Shown: positions 1 to 7,179 of the stretch, one piece after another
Numbering within the stretch: position 1 is the first letter of the stretch
Layout: every line of letters begins with the position of its first letter
DNA from: JAAFHB01 sp037128295
GTDB lineage: Bacteria > Bacteroidota > Bacteroidia > Bacteroidales > Prolixibacteraceae
Direction of reading: 5' to 3'
Assembly: GCA_037128295.1 (NCBI GenBank)
Contig: JBAXWR010000110.1
Span: forward strand, 1-22,918
DNA length: 22,918 nucleotides
Translations under genes and position numbers: made by a program
Notes under the pieces: generated by a model
Seen by the model: only the letters and a program-made list of their open reading frames with translations
Told to the model about the DNA's origin: nothing
Database searches by the model: none

Positions 1-693
1 GAGTTGGTTAGTGCCACTACCCAACTGAAACTTTTAGCAAGTGACGGCAAACGATATTTAACCGATATGTTGGACTACACCGGTATTGTTAAATTGGGTA
101 AAGAGTTTCCGGGCAAAAAGGCAAACCGATTTATAGATTGGTTTACGTTCAGCGATGAAAGCATAGACGGGAAAAGCAAGACAAAAGCGTATGCCTTGTT
201 TGAAAGTTCTTTTATCAACAGCATAGAAGTTGGTACAACCAAAGGGCTGCAGCAAATACACGCCTATTTGTTTGGCGGATTGTATGATTTTGCGGGACAA
301 ATCAGGCAAAAAAATATTTCAAAAGGAGGATTTCAATTTGCCGTATCCCACTTTTTAGGCGGCACATTAAAGCAAATAGAAGCAATGCCAGAAACTACAT
401 TTGACGAAATCGTAAACAAATATGTGGAAATGAACATTGCACACCCTTTTATGGAAGGCAATGGCAGAAGTGCCCGGATATGGTTGGATTTAATCTTAAA
501 AAAACGCCTCAAAAAATGCGTGGATTGGAGTAAAATAGGCAAGCAAGATTACATGAACGCCATGATGTTGAGTCCAATTAATAGTAGTGTTCTGAAATGG
601 CTTTTGGAAAATGCACTGACCAACCAAATAAACGACCACGAAATGTTTATGAAAGGGATTGACTACTCCTATTACTATGAAGAAAATGACTAA
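1..693 (+). CDS. Fic-family protein AMP-transferase (class III-like), 5' end outside the window
   Basis: The frame is open from base 1, so the gene is cut by the window edge; a TTG at 4 is only the first possible internal start. Numbering from that TTG (229 residues), residues 147-155 are HPFMEGNGR, the Fic active-site motif (HPFx[D/E]GNGR) that transfers AMP from ATP to target hydroxyls. The flap region GGLYDFAGQIR is at 91-101. The C-terminus carries SYYYE (222-226), matching the inhibitory [S/T]xxxE helix of class III Fic proteins such as NmFic, but the next residue is E instead of the usual G or N. Residues 7-50 (LKLLASDGKRYLTD, then KKANRFIDWF) resemble the C-terminal half of a phage antirepressor/BRO-N domain, so the full protein may be a BRO-N-Fic fusion (inference). 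Likely a self-inhibited toxin-type enzyme; the target is unknown. Confidence 0.88.
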   Translation, partial: ELVSATTQLKLLASDGKRYLTDMLDYTGIVKLGKEFPGKKANRFIDWFTFSDESIDGKSKTKAYALFESSFINSIEVGTTKGLQQIHAYLFGGLYDFAGQIRQKNISKGGFQFAVSHFLGGTLKQIEAMPETTFDEIVNKYVEMNIAHPFMEGNGRSARIWLDLILKKRLKKCVDWSKIGKQDYMNAMMLSPINSSVLKWLLENALTNQINDHEMFMKGIDYSYYYEEND

Positions 694-711
694 AGGAAAG
701 GGGCAAAAGCT

Positions 712-719
712 TATATTTG
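712..719 (+). promoter_or_regulatory. Candidate Bacteroidota -7 element for the PIN toxin-antitoxin pair
   Basis: TATATTTG matches the phylum-specific TAnnTTTG -7 consensus and lies 24 bases before the ATG at 744. No clear TTTG -33 box is seen about 19 bases upstream, so this rests on the -7 element and its position only. Confidence 0.45.
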
Positions 720-743
720 TAGAAAATTTAAAACTTTAAAATT

Positions 744-977
744 ATGACAGAATTAAAAGTTCAAATTGATGATTATATAATTAGAAGTTTTGGTAAGGAA
801 TTAGTTGAACAATTTGTTCAGGAATATATTTCAAAAGCTATCCTTAAACTTGCGGCAAAAGAGATTTTAGACGATTTGCCAAGCATTGATATTGACGAAC
901 AAAAATGGAAAGAAGCAAGAAAACGAGCATGGAAACGTAGTGGTCAATATTTTTTAACTGTTATAGCAAATGATTGA
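744..977 (+). CDS. Small putative antitoxin upstream of the PIN toxin
   Basis: A 77-residue protein of no family I recognise. It starts at an ATG behind an A/T-rich leader and its end overlaps the PIN-domain gene by 8 bases (970-977), the arrangement of a VapBC-type type II toxin-antitoxin operon. The N-terminal two thirds looks helical (IDDYIIRSFGKELVEQFVQEY). The tail (EQKWKEARKRAWKRSGQYF) is rich in Trp, Lys and Arg, as expected of a segment that binds nucleic acid or sits in the toxin groove. The antitoxin role comes only from size, order and overlap; no canonical AbrB, RHH or Phd/YefM motif is evident. Confidence 0.7.
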   Translation: MTELKVQIDDYIIRSFGKELVEQFVQEYISKAILKLAAKEILDDLPSIDIDEQKWKEARKRAWKRSGQYFLTVIAND

Positions 978-1398
978 TTTCATTATTGATACAAATATCG
1001 TGATGAGCATGCTTATAAGTGGGAAATCACATTATAAAGCAATTTTATCCGTATATAATTTTCATCTACCAGAGTATTCACTTACAGAATTAGATGAACA
1101 TAAAGAAGTTATATTTGAGAAAACAAGATTTAACGAACAAGAATTGAAAGATTTTGTATATTTTGTATTTAAATCAATATCCGTAATTCCCAATATTGCT
1201 CTTTCAAAAAAATCCATTAAAACAGCAAATGAACTTTGCAATAACATCGATATTGATGATGTTTCATTTGTTGCATTGTGTTGTGATATGGATATACCAC
1301 TTTTAACAAGAGATGAAATTCTTTACGCAGGATTGCGGAAAAAAGGTTTCAAAAATGTAATCATGTTTGATGACTTTTTAAGATCAATATGTCAATAA
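970..1398 (+). CDS. PIN-domain ribonuclease, VapC-like toxin
   Basis: 142 residues with the PIN-domain acidic set. D7 is in IIDTNI at the N-terminus, E40 or E43 in the segment SLTELDEHKE, D94-D97 in NIDIDDVSFVAL, and D115 in LLTRDE near the end. These residues coordinate Mg2+ in VapC-type toxins, which cut tRNA or rRNA. The ATG overlaps the stop of the preceding small gene, giving translational coupling and supporting a type II toxin-antitoxin pair. The length fits the PilT/VapC family. The RNA target cannot be read from sequence. A non-toxin PIN nuclease is possible but less likely given the partner. Confidence 0.85.
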   Translation: MIDFIIDTNIVMSMLISGKSHYKAILSVYNFHLPEYSLTELDEHKEVIFEKTRFNEQELKDFVYFVFKSISVIPNIALSKKSIKTANELCNNIDIDDVSFVALCCDMDIPLLTRDEILYAGLRKKGFKNVIMFDDFLRSICQ

Positions 1399-1435
1399 CT
1401 AAATGATACAAGCACATAGATACTATATGTGATAA

Positions 1436-1711
1436 TTGCGGGCTTTTGTGGTAGGTGAAAGAGAGAGATTTGATTTTGAATTGCGTGCTGATGTGATTGG
1501 CGGGATAATTAAGAAAGCAAGAATCGAGCAAAACCTGACTCAGGAACAGCTAGGGAATCTTCTTGGAGTTCAAAAGGCTCAAATATCTAAAATTGAGAAC
1601 AATACAAAGGATGTAAGATTTTCGACGATATTGAGAGTATTTGATGCACTAAAAGCACATGTGAATTTATCCGTTGAATTACAGAGCCATCAACTAATAA
1701 AAATAGCATAA
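1436..1711 (+). CDS. XRE/HigA-type HTH antitoxin, apparently N-terminally truncated
   Basis: A Cro/C1-type helix-turn-helix spans about residues 25-75: IIKKARIEQNLTQEQLGNLLGVQKAQISKIENN. Bacteroidota HigA-like antitoxins with this core normally have about 30 more residues before the helix-turn-helix (from memory of the family). Here an in-frame TAA (1433-1435) lies directly before the first possible start, a TTG, with a GTG at 1448 as an alternative, so the usual N-terminus is missing. No RelE/HigB-like toxin gene precedes it; the upstream neighbour is the PIN toxin, 37 bases away. Either a remnant of a broken HigBA module or an orphan antitoxin-type repressor that could act on its neighbours. 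Confidence 0.65.
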   Translation: MRAFVVGERERFDFELRADVIGGIIKKARIEQNLTQEQLGNLLGVQKAQISKIENNTKDVRFSTILRVFDALKAHVNLSVELQSHQLIKIA

Positions 1712-1765
1712 AATTTACGGTTGCTAATAGTTTGTTGAAACTGAAAAAATCTGTTGTTACGATTT

Positions 1766-2347
1766 ATGGACAAATTCAGAAAAGTCAAAAGTGCCATTAG
1801 TGCAATTGTTCAGGTAACAGAGGCAGAACTTTCTGTATTCTGTGAATCCTTCCAATTGAAAACACTCAAAAAGAATGAGTTCTTCCTGACAGAGGGGCAG
1901 ATTTGCAACTTTGTGGGTTTTGTGAATCATGGAACCCTTATTTACACCAAAACGCTGGACAATGGAACCGAAGTAACAACAGATTTTGCTTTTGATCAGG
2001 ACTGGGTGACCAACAACCTGAGCCGCTTAAATCATTCACCATCAAAGATTAACATCAAAGCGATTGAAAAGACGGAGCTTTTGGTCTTGAAACAGGATAC
2101 CTTAATCGATTTATACAACAGGGTTCCCAAAATTGAACGTCTGGGAAGAATACTAATGGAACAGGCATTTTTAAGAATTGTTCAGCAAAATATGGATTTA
2201 CAGGTACTTGCAGCAAAGGATCGATATGAGAACTTATTGAATAAATATCCGGAGATCTTTCAGCGCGTCCCACTTTACCACATTGCCAACTATTTGGGAA
2301 TTGCCCCAAAGTCGTTAAGCCGTATCCGGAAAGATTTTTTTGATTGA
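1766..2347 (+). CDS. Crp/Fnr-family transcriptional regulator
   Basis: 193 residues from the ATG at 1766; the frame extends to a TTG at 1754, but the ATG gives the usual N-terminus. Residues about 15-115 form the cyclic-nucleotide-binding-type beta-roll (KKNEFFLTEGQICNFVGFV, then a G-T-L-I-Y strand). A helical dimerisation segment follows, and a C-terminal helix-turn-helix near 165-190 (LYHIANYLGIAPKSLSRIRK) should bind DNA. No cysteine cluster typical of a [4Fe-4S] Fnr sensor is present, so it is closer to the diverse ligand-independent or unknown-ligand Crp-like regulators of Bacteroidota. It lies 80 bases upstream of the beta-barrel, DUF6544 and EFR1 genes on the same strand and is a plausible regulator of them (inference). 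Confidence 0.85.
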   Translation: MDKFRKVKSAISAIVQVTEAELSVFCESFQLKTLKKNEFFLTEGQICNFVGFVNHGTLIYTKTLDNGTEVTTDFAFDQDWVTNNLSRLNHSPSKINIKAIEKTELLVLKQDTLIDLYNRVPKIERLGRILMEQAFLRIVQQNMDLQVLAAKDRYENLLNKYPEIFQRVPLYHIANYLGIAPKSLSRIRKDFFD

Positions 2348-2427
2348 TCCAATTTGGTAACAAATGTGGAGCATTTTAGCCATCGAAGCGGTTGATCTTT
2401 GCATCGTTAATTTTAAAATTTTATGAT

Positions 2428-3030
2428 GTGAAAAAACAAATTTTATTTCTGCTGGTATCTCTGTTTTTAGGTTCAATGGTCGTTGCACAGTCAGGTTCTG
2501 ACAAAGGTTCATTCCTGAAACCAAACCCCCGAAATTACGAAGTGAAACAAGCTTTTGAAGTTGAAAGTCTTGTCCCGATGTTTTTATCAGGCGGATACCA
2601 TTTTGCTTTAGGTTATCGCTACGACAAATTCAGGGTGCGGGTTAGTGTAATTAATGGAGGGAATTATGATGCGGAACCTGCAGGTTTGGTCAACAATTCC
2701 CCCGATTTTAAGAGGTATTACAAAACTTCACCCGGATTTTTCTTCGGCTACAACATCTGGAGAAACCTGGAACTTTATACCTATATTGAGTCGCATACAT
2801 TTGGTATTGAACAAGTTGCGACCAGTATGGAAAAAAACATCCACAGTACCGATTTTGGGGGAGGGGTCAGCTATCAGTTCTTTCTGGGTCGTCACTTTTA
2901 TATCCAACCCGGTCTGCATATTTACCTTCGTACCGACAAAAGTGCTAACTTTAGCGGGACAATTTACAACATTCCAAATACCGATTTCGCCCCTGTTTTG
3001 AGGTTGGGCTACAGGTTATGGAGTAAATAA
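2428..3030 (+). CDS. Exported outer-membrane beta-barrel-like protein
   Basis: The best start is the GTG at 2428, giving VKKQILFLLVSLFLGSMVV-AQS, a clear Sec signal peptide with likely cleavage after Ala in VVA-QS. The open frame continues upstream to a TTG at 2392, but that would bury the signal peptide. The mature part (about 180 residues) has alternating aromatic/polar strands (GGYHFALGYRYDKFRVRV, LELYTYIESHTFG, FGGGVSYQFFLGRHFYIQPGLHIYLR) and ends with a Tyr/Trp-rich strand (VLRLGYRLWSK), as in small Bacteroidota outer-membrane barrels. The ligand or role is unknown. It precedes the DUF6544-like gene by 21 bases, probably in one transcript. Confidence 0.7.
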   Translation: MKKQILFLLVSLFLGSMVVAQSGSDKGSFLKPNPRNYEVKQAFEVESLVPMFLSGGYHFALGYRYDKFRVRVSVINGGNYDAEPAGLVNNSPDFKRYYKTSPGFFFGYNIWRNLELYTYIESHTFGIEQVATSMEKNIHSTDFGGGVSYQFFLGRHFYIQPGLHIYLRTDKSANFSGTIYNIPNTDFAPVLRLGYRLWSK

Positions 3031-3051
3031 TAATTCAAAACTGATCTGATT

Positions 3052-3843
3052 ATGTTTCGCCTATCGCTTTCGAAAACATTCAATTTTAAGGTTAAGGATG
3101 AATTGGTCCGGCAACAACTGCAACCCGATGAAATTCTTACGGAGTCGGATATCGCACACCTTCCTTTGCCGGTTCAAAGATACCTGGTATATACAAATGC
3201 AGTCGGTAAAAGCAAAACCCAGAATATGCGCATTGAATTCGATGCCAGGATGTACAGAAAGCAGGGTGCTGCTCCGATGTCGGCCAAGTCGGTTCAATAC
3301 AATTTCTTCGGAAGCTTTAGCCGCCTCTTTTTGATGAAGGCAAGTGTAATGTTGATCCCTTTTCATGCGTTGCATATCTACTCGGACCAGCGGGCCACCT
3401 TCTTAGTCAGGGTGGCAAACCTGTTCAATGTTGTGAATATCAAAGGGGAGGAACTAACAACCGCAGAAACGGTAACTTTGTTAAACGACATGTGCCTGAT
3501 GGCACCGGGGAATTTGCAAGATAAACGACTTTCCTGGAAAGAAATAGATGACCTTACCTGTCAGGTAACCCTTGACAATGGAAAATATCAGGTATCAGCG
3601 ATCCTCTATTTTAATGAAAAGGGAGAATTGATTAATTTTGTTTCGGATGACCGTTCTGCATTACAGGATGATGGTAGCTTGAGAAAGGCCCGATGGTCAA
3701 CTCCGGTCAGGGATTACCGGGATTTTGGAGGCCGAAAAATTCCAACTTATGGGGAAGCCATCTGGAATTACCCGGAAGGGGATTTTACCTATGGAATTTT
3801 TAATTTGACCGGAATATCTTATAATGTTTTGAATAATAATTAA
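3052..3843 (+). CDS. DUF6544-like conserved protein
   Basis: 263 residues from an ATG 21 bases after the preceding gene. The segment LPLPVQRYLVYTNAVGK near residues 37-53, followed by strands such as MRIEFDARMYR and a C-terminal FGGRKIPTYGEAIWNYPEGDFTYG, resembles the DUF6544 family of uncharacterised proteins. A mid-protein hydrophobic run (FSRLFLMKASVMLIPFHALHIY) may be membrane-associated or a buried strand pair. No catalytic motif is identifiable. Its place between an exported barrel and an iron-sulfur flavodoxin suggests a shared, undefined redox or envelope function (inference). Confidence 0.65.
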   Translation: MFRLSLSKTFNFKVKDELVRQQLQPDEILTESDIAHLPLPVQRYLVYTNAVGKSKTQNMRIEFDARMYRKQGAAPMSAKSVQYNFFGSFSRLFLMKASVMLIPFHALHIYSDQRATFLVRVANLFNVVNIKGEELTTAETVTLLNDMCLMAPGNLQDKRLSWKEIDDLTCQVTLDNGKYQVSAILYFNEKGELINFVSDDRSALQDDGSLRKARWSTPVRDYRDFGGRKIPTYGEAIWNYPEGDFTYGIFNLTGISYNVLNNN

Positions 3844-3872
3844 TTGGAAGTATTTATTGAATTTCACCAGTT

Positions 3873-4913
3873 ATGATGGCCTATCAGAAAGTCATTGTCT
3901 ATTATTTTTCAGGAACCGGTAATTCCAGAAATGTCGCTGCATGGGTTTCAACCATTGCAAAAGAAAACGGCATTGAATGTCAATTGGTTAATATTGCTCT
4001 GACAACCAATTTCCCAATTGATCCTCCTGAAGCTGGGGCGTTGGTTGTTTTTGTCTCGCCGGTTCATGGGTTTAACTATCCACCTGTGATGGTAAGCTTT
4101 TTAGCCCATTTCCCCAAAGGGAACAACGGTGTAATTTTGATGAATACCCGTGCAGGTATGTTGATTGGCAAATGGATAACTCCTGGCTTAACTGGAATCG
4201 CTTTTTACCTGGCAGCCCTTTTCCTCAAATTGAAAGGATATTCCATTAACGGGATGTTGCCGGTTGACTTACCTTCCAATTGGATTTCCGTTCATCCTGG
4301 ATTGAATCAGAAGACTATCCTGTACCTGCATCTCAAAATGAAGATAAAGGTCTCAAAATATGCAACCAAAGTATTTGGAGGAGAGAAGAGTTATCCGGCC
4401 TTGTGGGAAATCGTTCAGGATATTGCGATTTCCCCAATTGCACTTGGTTACTATTTTTTAGGCCGTTTTATCCTGTCCAAGACCTATTATGCAAGCTCAG
4501 CCTGTGACAATTGTGGAGTATGCATCAAAAATTGTCCGGTGAAAGCGATCGAAATGGTTGACGACCGCCCTTTCTGGAAATTGACCTGTGAGAGCTGTAT
4601 GCGTTGTATGGGTAACTGTCCTAAAAAAGCCATTGAAACAGCACATGGTTTTATTGTTCTTGTCTCGGTATTGTTCCAAATCGGTTTAATCGGGACTTTG
4701 AACCATTTCTTCCCGGATTTGATCGCAAAGTTAAATCCATATTTCTATGAATGGATCGTGCAGTTTTTGTTGTTTCTTGGTTTCCTGATGATCTGTTACC
4801 GGATTATGCATTTCCTGAAAAGGTACAAATGGTTCAATAAAGTGTTGGTTTATACATCACTAACCTACTATAAATTTTGGGGAAGAAGGTACAAAGCCAT
4901 CAAAGGTTTTTAA
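3873..4913 (+). CDS. EFR1-family protein: flavodoxin-like domain plus two [4Fe-4S] clusters and C-terminal membrane segments
   Basis: 346 residues; ATG at 3873 or the next codon. The N-terminal flavodoxin-like domain has the FMN phosphate loop SGTGNSRN at 13-20. Two consecutive ferredoxin motifs follow, C211-x2-C214-x2-C217-x3-C221-P and C239-x2-C242-x2-C245-x3-C249-P, each expected to hold a [4Fe-4S] cluster. Two hydrophobic segments follow (about 260-282 and 294-313), suggesting membrane attachment with the redox domains in the cytoplasm. This is the EFR1 architecture: an electron carrier linking flavin and iron-sulfur centres, with partners unknown. It ends the run of four co-directional genes that starts with the Crp/Fnr-type regulator. 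Confidence 0.85.
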   Translation: MMAYQKVIVYYFSGTGNSRNVAAWVSTIAKENGIECQLVNIALTTNFPIDPPEAGALVVFVSPVHGFNYPPVMVSFLAHFPKGNNGVILMNTRAGMLIGKWITPGLTGIAFYLAALFLKLKGYSINGMLPVDLPSNWISVHPGLNQKTILYLHLKMKIKVSKYATKVFGGEKSYPALWEIVQDIAISPIALGYYFLGRFILSKTYYASSACDNCGVCIKNCPVKAIEMVDDRPFWKLTCESCMRCMGNCPKKAIETAHGFIVLVSVLFQIGLIGTLNHFFPDLIAKLNPYFYEWIVQFLLFLGFLMICYRIMHFLKRYKWFNKVLVYTSLTYYKFWGRRYKAIKGF

Positions 4914-4989
4914 TCTATTCTTATTGTATCCTTTTCTTCCTATTTTCGTATCCATAGATATTTACAGCAACAACTTGAAAATCCATACC

Positions 4990-5697
4990 ATGACAGCAGA
5001 TGAAATTCTGAAAGAACTTGAAAGATTCGGGGATCCCCAGACAAAAAAAACACTTCTGAAACATGGGGCGAAAGAGCCATTTTTTGGTGTTAAAGTGGCT
5101 GACCTGAAAACAATACTCAAAAAAACCAAAAAGAATCATCAACTTTCTTTGGAACTTTATGATACCGGCAATTCAGATGCGATGTATCTTGCTGCAATGA
5201 TGGCTGACGAAAGCAAAATATCTGCCACTCAATTGGACAATTGGGCTGAGAAAGCATATTGGTACTATTTAAGTGCCCATGCGGTTCCCGGAGTTGCAGC
5301 AGAAACTGCTTTTGGGTTTGAATTGGGCTTGAAATGGATCCAATCTGATCAGGAATGTATTGCAACTGCAGGTTGGGCAACTTTGGCATCTTACGCTGGT
5401 GTTCGAAAAGATGAAGATTTGAACATCGAAGCCTACAGTCAACTTCTTGACAAAGTTGCAAATGAAATCCATTTCGCAAAGAACAGGGTACGTCTTACCA
5501 TGAACTTATTTGTCATTGCGATAGGCATTTATGTTAAAGAGTTAACAGACAAGTCAAAAGCAATCGCAAACCAGATTGGTAAGGTAACAGCAGATATGAA
5601 CGGTACAGCCTGCAAGGTTCCTTTGGCAACGGAATACATCGACAAAGCAATATTACAAGGGCAGCTTGGCAAAAAACGCAAATCCGCAAGGTGCTAA
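4990..5697 (+). CDS. DNA alkylation repair protein, AlkD-like HEAT-repeat family
   Basis: 235 residues from the ATG at 4990 (MTADEILKELERFGD); the longer frame from a TTG at 4924 adds an unlikely leader. The helical repeat layout and segments such as KTLLKHGAKEPFFGVKVADLK and the terminal ACKVPLATEYI are typical of the DNA_alkylation (AlkD/AlkC-like) family, whose active members excise N3- and N7-alkylpurines. The region corresponding to the AlkD active site reads KAYWYYLSAHAVPGV, and I cannot place the catalytic Asp of AlkD there. Activity is therefore uncertain; it may be a non-catalytic or differently specialised subfamily. Monocistronic by spacing. Confidence 0.8.
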   Translation: MTADEILKELERFGDPQTKKTLLKHGAKEPFFGVKVADLKTILKKTKKNHQLSLELYDTGNSDAMYLAAMMADESKISATQLDNWAEKAYWYYLSAHAVPGVAAETAFGFELGLKWIQSDQECIATAGWATLASYAGVRKDEDLNIEAYSQLLDKVANEIHFAKNRVRLTMNLFVIAIGIYVKELTDKSKAIANQIGKVTADMNGTACKVPLATEYIDKAILQGQLGKKRKSARC

Positions 5698-5803
5698 CAA
5701 ACAGAAGTTAATTGGTTAAGAAGTTGTTGCGAAAATCCAGATCATGGGGAGTGGTTAAATGGCGGATTTTTATTAGGTTTACATACACAAATTCTTTAGA
5801 CAC

Positions 5804-6379
5804 ATGAAAAAAGTATTATTTCTAACAGGTGATTTCACAGAGGACTATGAAACGATGGTCCCTTTTCAGATGCTCGAAATGGTAGGTTATGAAGTCCATG
5901 CAGTTTGTCCGGGTAAAAAGGCTGGTGACACAGTTAAAACAGCGATTCACGATTTTGAGGGTGACCAGACCTACTCCGAAAAACCGGGGCATAACTTTGC
6001 ATTGAATTATAGTTTTAAAGATGTTGTTGCCAGCGATTACAGTGGATTGGTGATTGCTGGTGGAAGGGCACCAGAATACCTGAGGTTGAATGAAGATTTA
6101 TTGGAGATGGTCCGGCATTTCTTTACCGAAAATAAACCAGTTGCCGCTATTTGTCATGGGATACAGATTTTGACAGCTGCAGGCGTTGTTAAAGGGAGAA
6201 AATTAACTGCCTATCCTGCAGTGGGTCCTGAAGTTACTTTGGCCGGTGCCGAATTTCAGGCCATTCCTGTGAACGCAGCATATGTCGATGGCAATCTGGT
6301 CACTTCGCCGGCATGGCCTGCCCATCCTGCGTTTATCAGGGAATTCCTAAAAGTCATGGGTGCTACTATTCAATTGTAA
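5804..6379 (+). CDS. DJ-1/PfpI family protein
   Basis: 191 residues. The nucleophile elbow is AAICHGIQ, with C117 as the reactive cysteine. E16 in EDYETMVP aligns with the conserved Glu of DJ-1 (ETVIP). The GGRAPEYLR segment at 86-94 is usual for PfpI-type members. Family functions range from protease or chaperone-like to deglycase or amidase-like and glyoxalase activities; which applies is not visible here. Four bases separate it from the cupin gene downstream, so the two are almost surely co-transcribed. Cytoplasmic; no signal peptide. Confidence 0.85.
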   Translation: MKKVLFLTGDFTEDYETMVPFQMLEMVGYEVHAVCPGKKAGDTVKTAIHDFEGDQTYSEKPGHNFALNYSFKDVVASDYSGLVIAGGRAPEYLRLNEDLLEMVRHFFTENKPVAAICHGIQILTAAGVVKGRKLTAYPAVGPEVTLAGAEFQAIPVNAAYVDGNLVTSPAWPAHPAFIREFLKVMGATIQL

Positions 6380-6383
6380 TTGA

Positions 6384-6743
6384 ATGTTCATCAAAGATTT
6401 AAAAGATTGTGACGAGTTCATCGCAGGAGACAACACCATCCTGCGTGAGCTCTTGCATCCCGACAAGGCCGACCTGCAACTGCGGTACAGTCTTGCCCAT
6501 GCCAAAGTAAAACCTGGTTTGACCTCATTTTCGCATCAGTTGAGGACATCAGAAGTTTACTATATCCTGGAAGGGGAGGGGCTCATGTTTATTGGAGACG
6601 AGTCAGAAATGGTTTATCCGGGTCAGGCCGTCTATATCCCACCCAACCAAACCCAATGTATCAAAAATACCGGAAAAGCTGATCTGGTATTTCTCTGCAT
6701 TGTTGACCCTGCATGGCGGGTGGAAGACGAAGTGGTGTTGTAA
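6384..6743 (+). CDS. Small cupin-domain protein
   Basis: 119 residues forming one cupin barrel. Motif 1 region: GLTSFSHQLRTSEVYYILEGEG. Motif 2 region: GQAVYIPPNQTQCIKNTG. Compared with the consensus G-x5-H-x-H-x3,4-E-x6-G and G-x5-P-x-G-x2-H-x3-N, one His, the Glu and the framework Gly remain. The second His of motif 1 is Leu and the His of motif 2 is Gln, so the metal site is incomplete. It could be a sugar- or ligand-binding cupin or bind metal through other residues. Translationally close to the DJ-1/PfpI gene (4-base gap) and followed directly by a strong terminator. Confidence 0.8.
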   Translation: MFIKDLKDCDEFIAGDNTILRELLHPDKADLQLRYSLAHAKVKPGLTSFSHQLRTSEVYYILEGEGLMFIGDESEMVYPGQAVYIPPNQTQCIKNTGKADLVFLCIVDPAWRVEDEVVL

Positions 6744-6744
6744 C

Positions 6745-6786
6745 AAAACAACCCTCAAGGTGATGGCAACCTTGAGGGTTGTTTTT
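6745..6786 (+). terminator. Rho-independent terminator after the cupin gene
   Basis: A 17-bp perfect stem (6745-6761 with 6769-6785; core CAACCCTCAAGGT) closes a 7-base loop (GATGGCA) and runs into TTTTT. It begins 2 bases after the cupin stop codon. The A-run on the 5' side means it could also act in reverse. Confidence 0.9.
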
Positions 6787-6812
6787 ATTAATGTGTTGAA
6801 ATTAAAGAGCCT

Positions 6813-7175
6813 ATGAATGAGTTGCAAAAATTAATCAATGAAATTGGCCAATGGTCAGAATTGACATTTTCGCATCAGAACAGCATCAGCAAATTGCACC
6901 ACTTGCAAAAGGAGGTTGCAGAATTGATCCATGCAATTGGGCAAGTCCTATCTGAACCTGATAAAAAAAATGAAGAGGTACACCATGAATTTGCCGACTG
7001 CTTTATCCTGTTGCTCGATGCCGCAAGAAAAGAAGGGTTATCTGCCAAAGATATTTTGAGCGCCATCGTTGAAAAAATGGAAATCAACAAAGCCCGGAAA
7101 TGGGGTAAACCTGACGAAAATGGAGTTATGGAACATATCCGGGACGAACATGAGGGAAAAACAGGCTTAAGTTAA
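6813..7175 (+). CDS. MazG-superfamily nucleotide pyrophosphohydrolase (DUF550-like dATP/dGTP pyrophosphohydrolase)
   Basis: 120 residues, all-alpha. The Mg2+-binding set of MazG-type enzymes is visible: E34-x2-E37 in KEVAELIH and E59-x2-D62 in HEFADCF. The segment KARKWGKPDENGVMEHIRD near the C-terminus is characteristic of the DUF550/dATP-dGTP pyrophosphohydrolase type. Expected reaction: (d)NTP to (d)NMP plus PPi, clearing the nucleotide pool of particular or damaged dNTPs. It is a single gene behind the cupin terminator; relatives are common in both bacterial chromosomes and phages. Confidence 0.82.
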   Translation: MNELQKLINEIGQWSELTFSHQNSISKLHHLQKEVAELIHAIGQVLSEPDKKNEEVHHEFADCFILLLDAARKEGLSAKDILSAIVEKMEINKARKWGKPDENGVMEHIRDEHEGKTGLS

Positions 7176-7179
7176 TGAT

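Noticed and set aside
4924..4989. N-terminal extension of the alkylation-repair protein from a TTG
   Set aside because: The ATG at 4990 gives the normal N-terminus for the family; the extension is a hydrophobic leader without homology.
5730..5780. Possible terminator AAAATCC...GGATTTTT between the AlkD-like and DJ-1 genes
   Set aside because: The stem is only 7 bp with a loop of over 25 bases; too weak to annotate.
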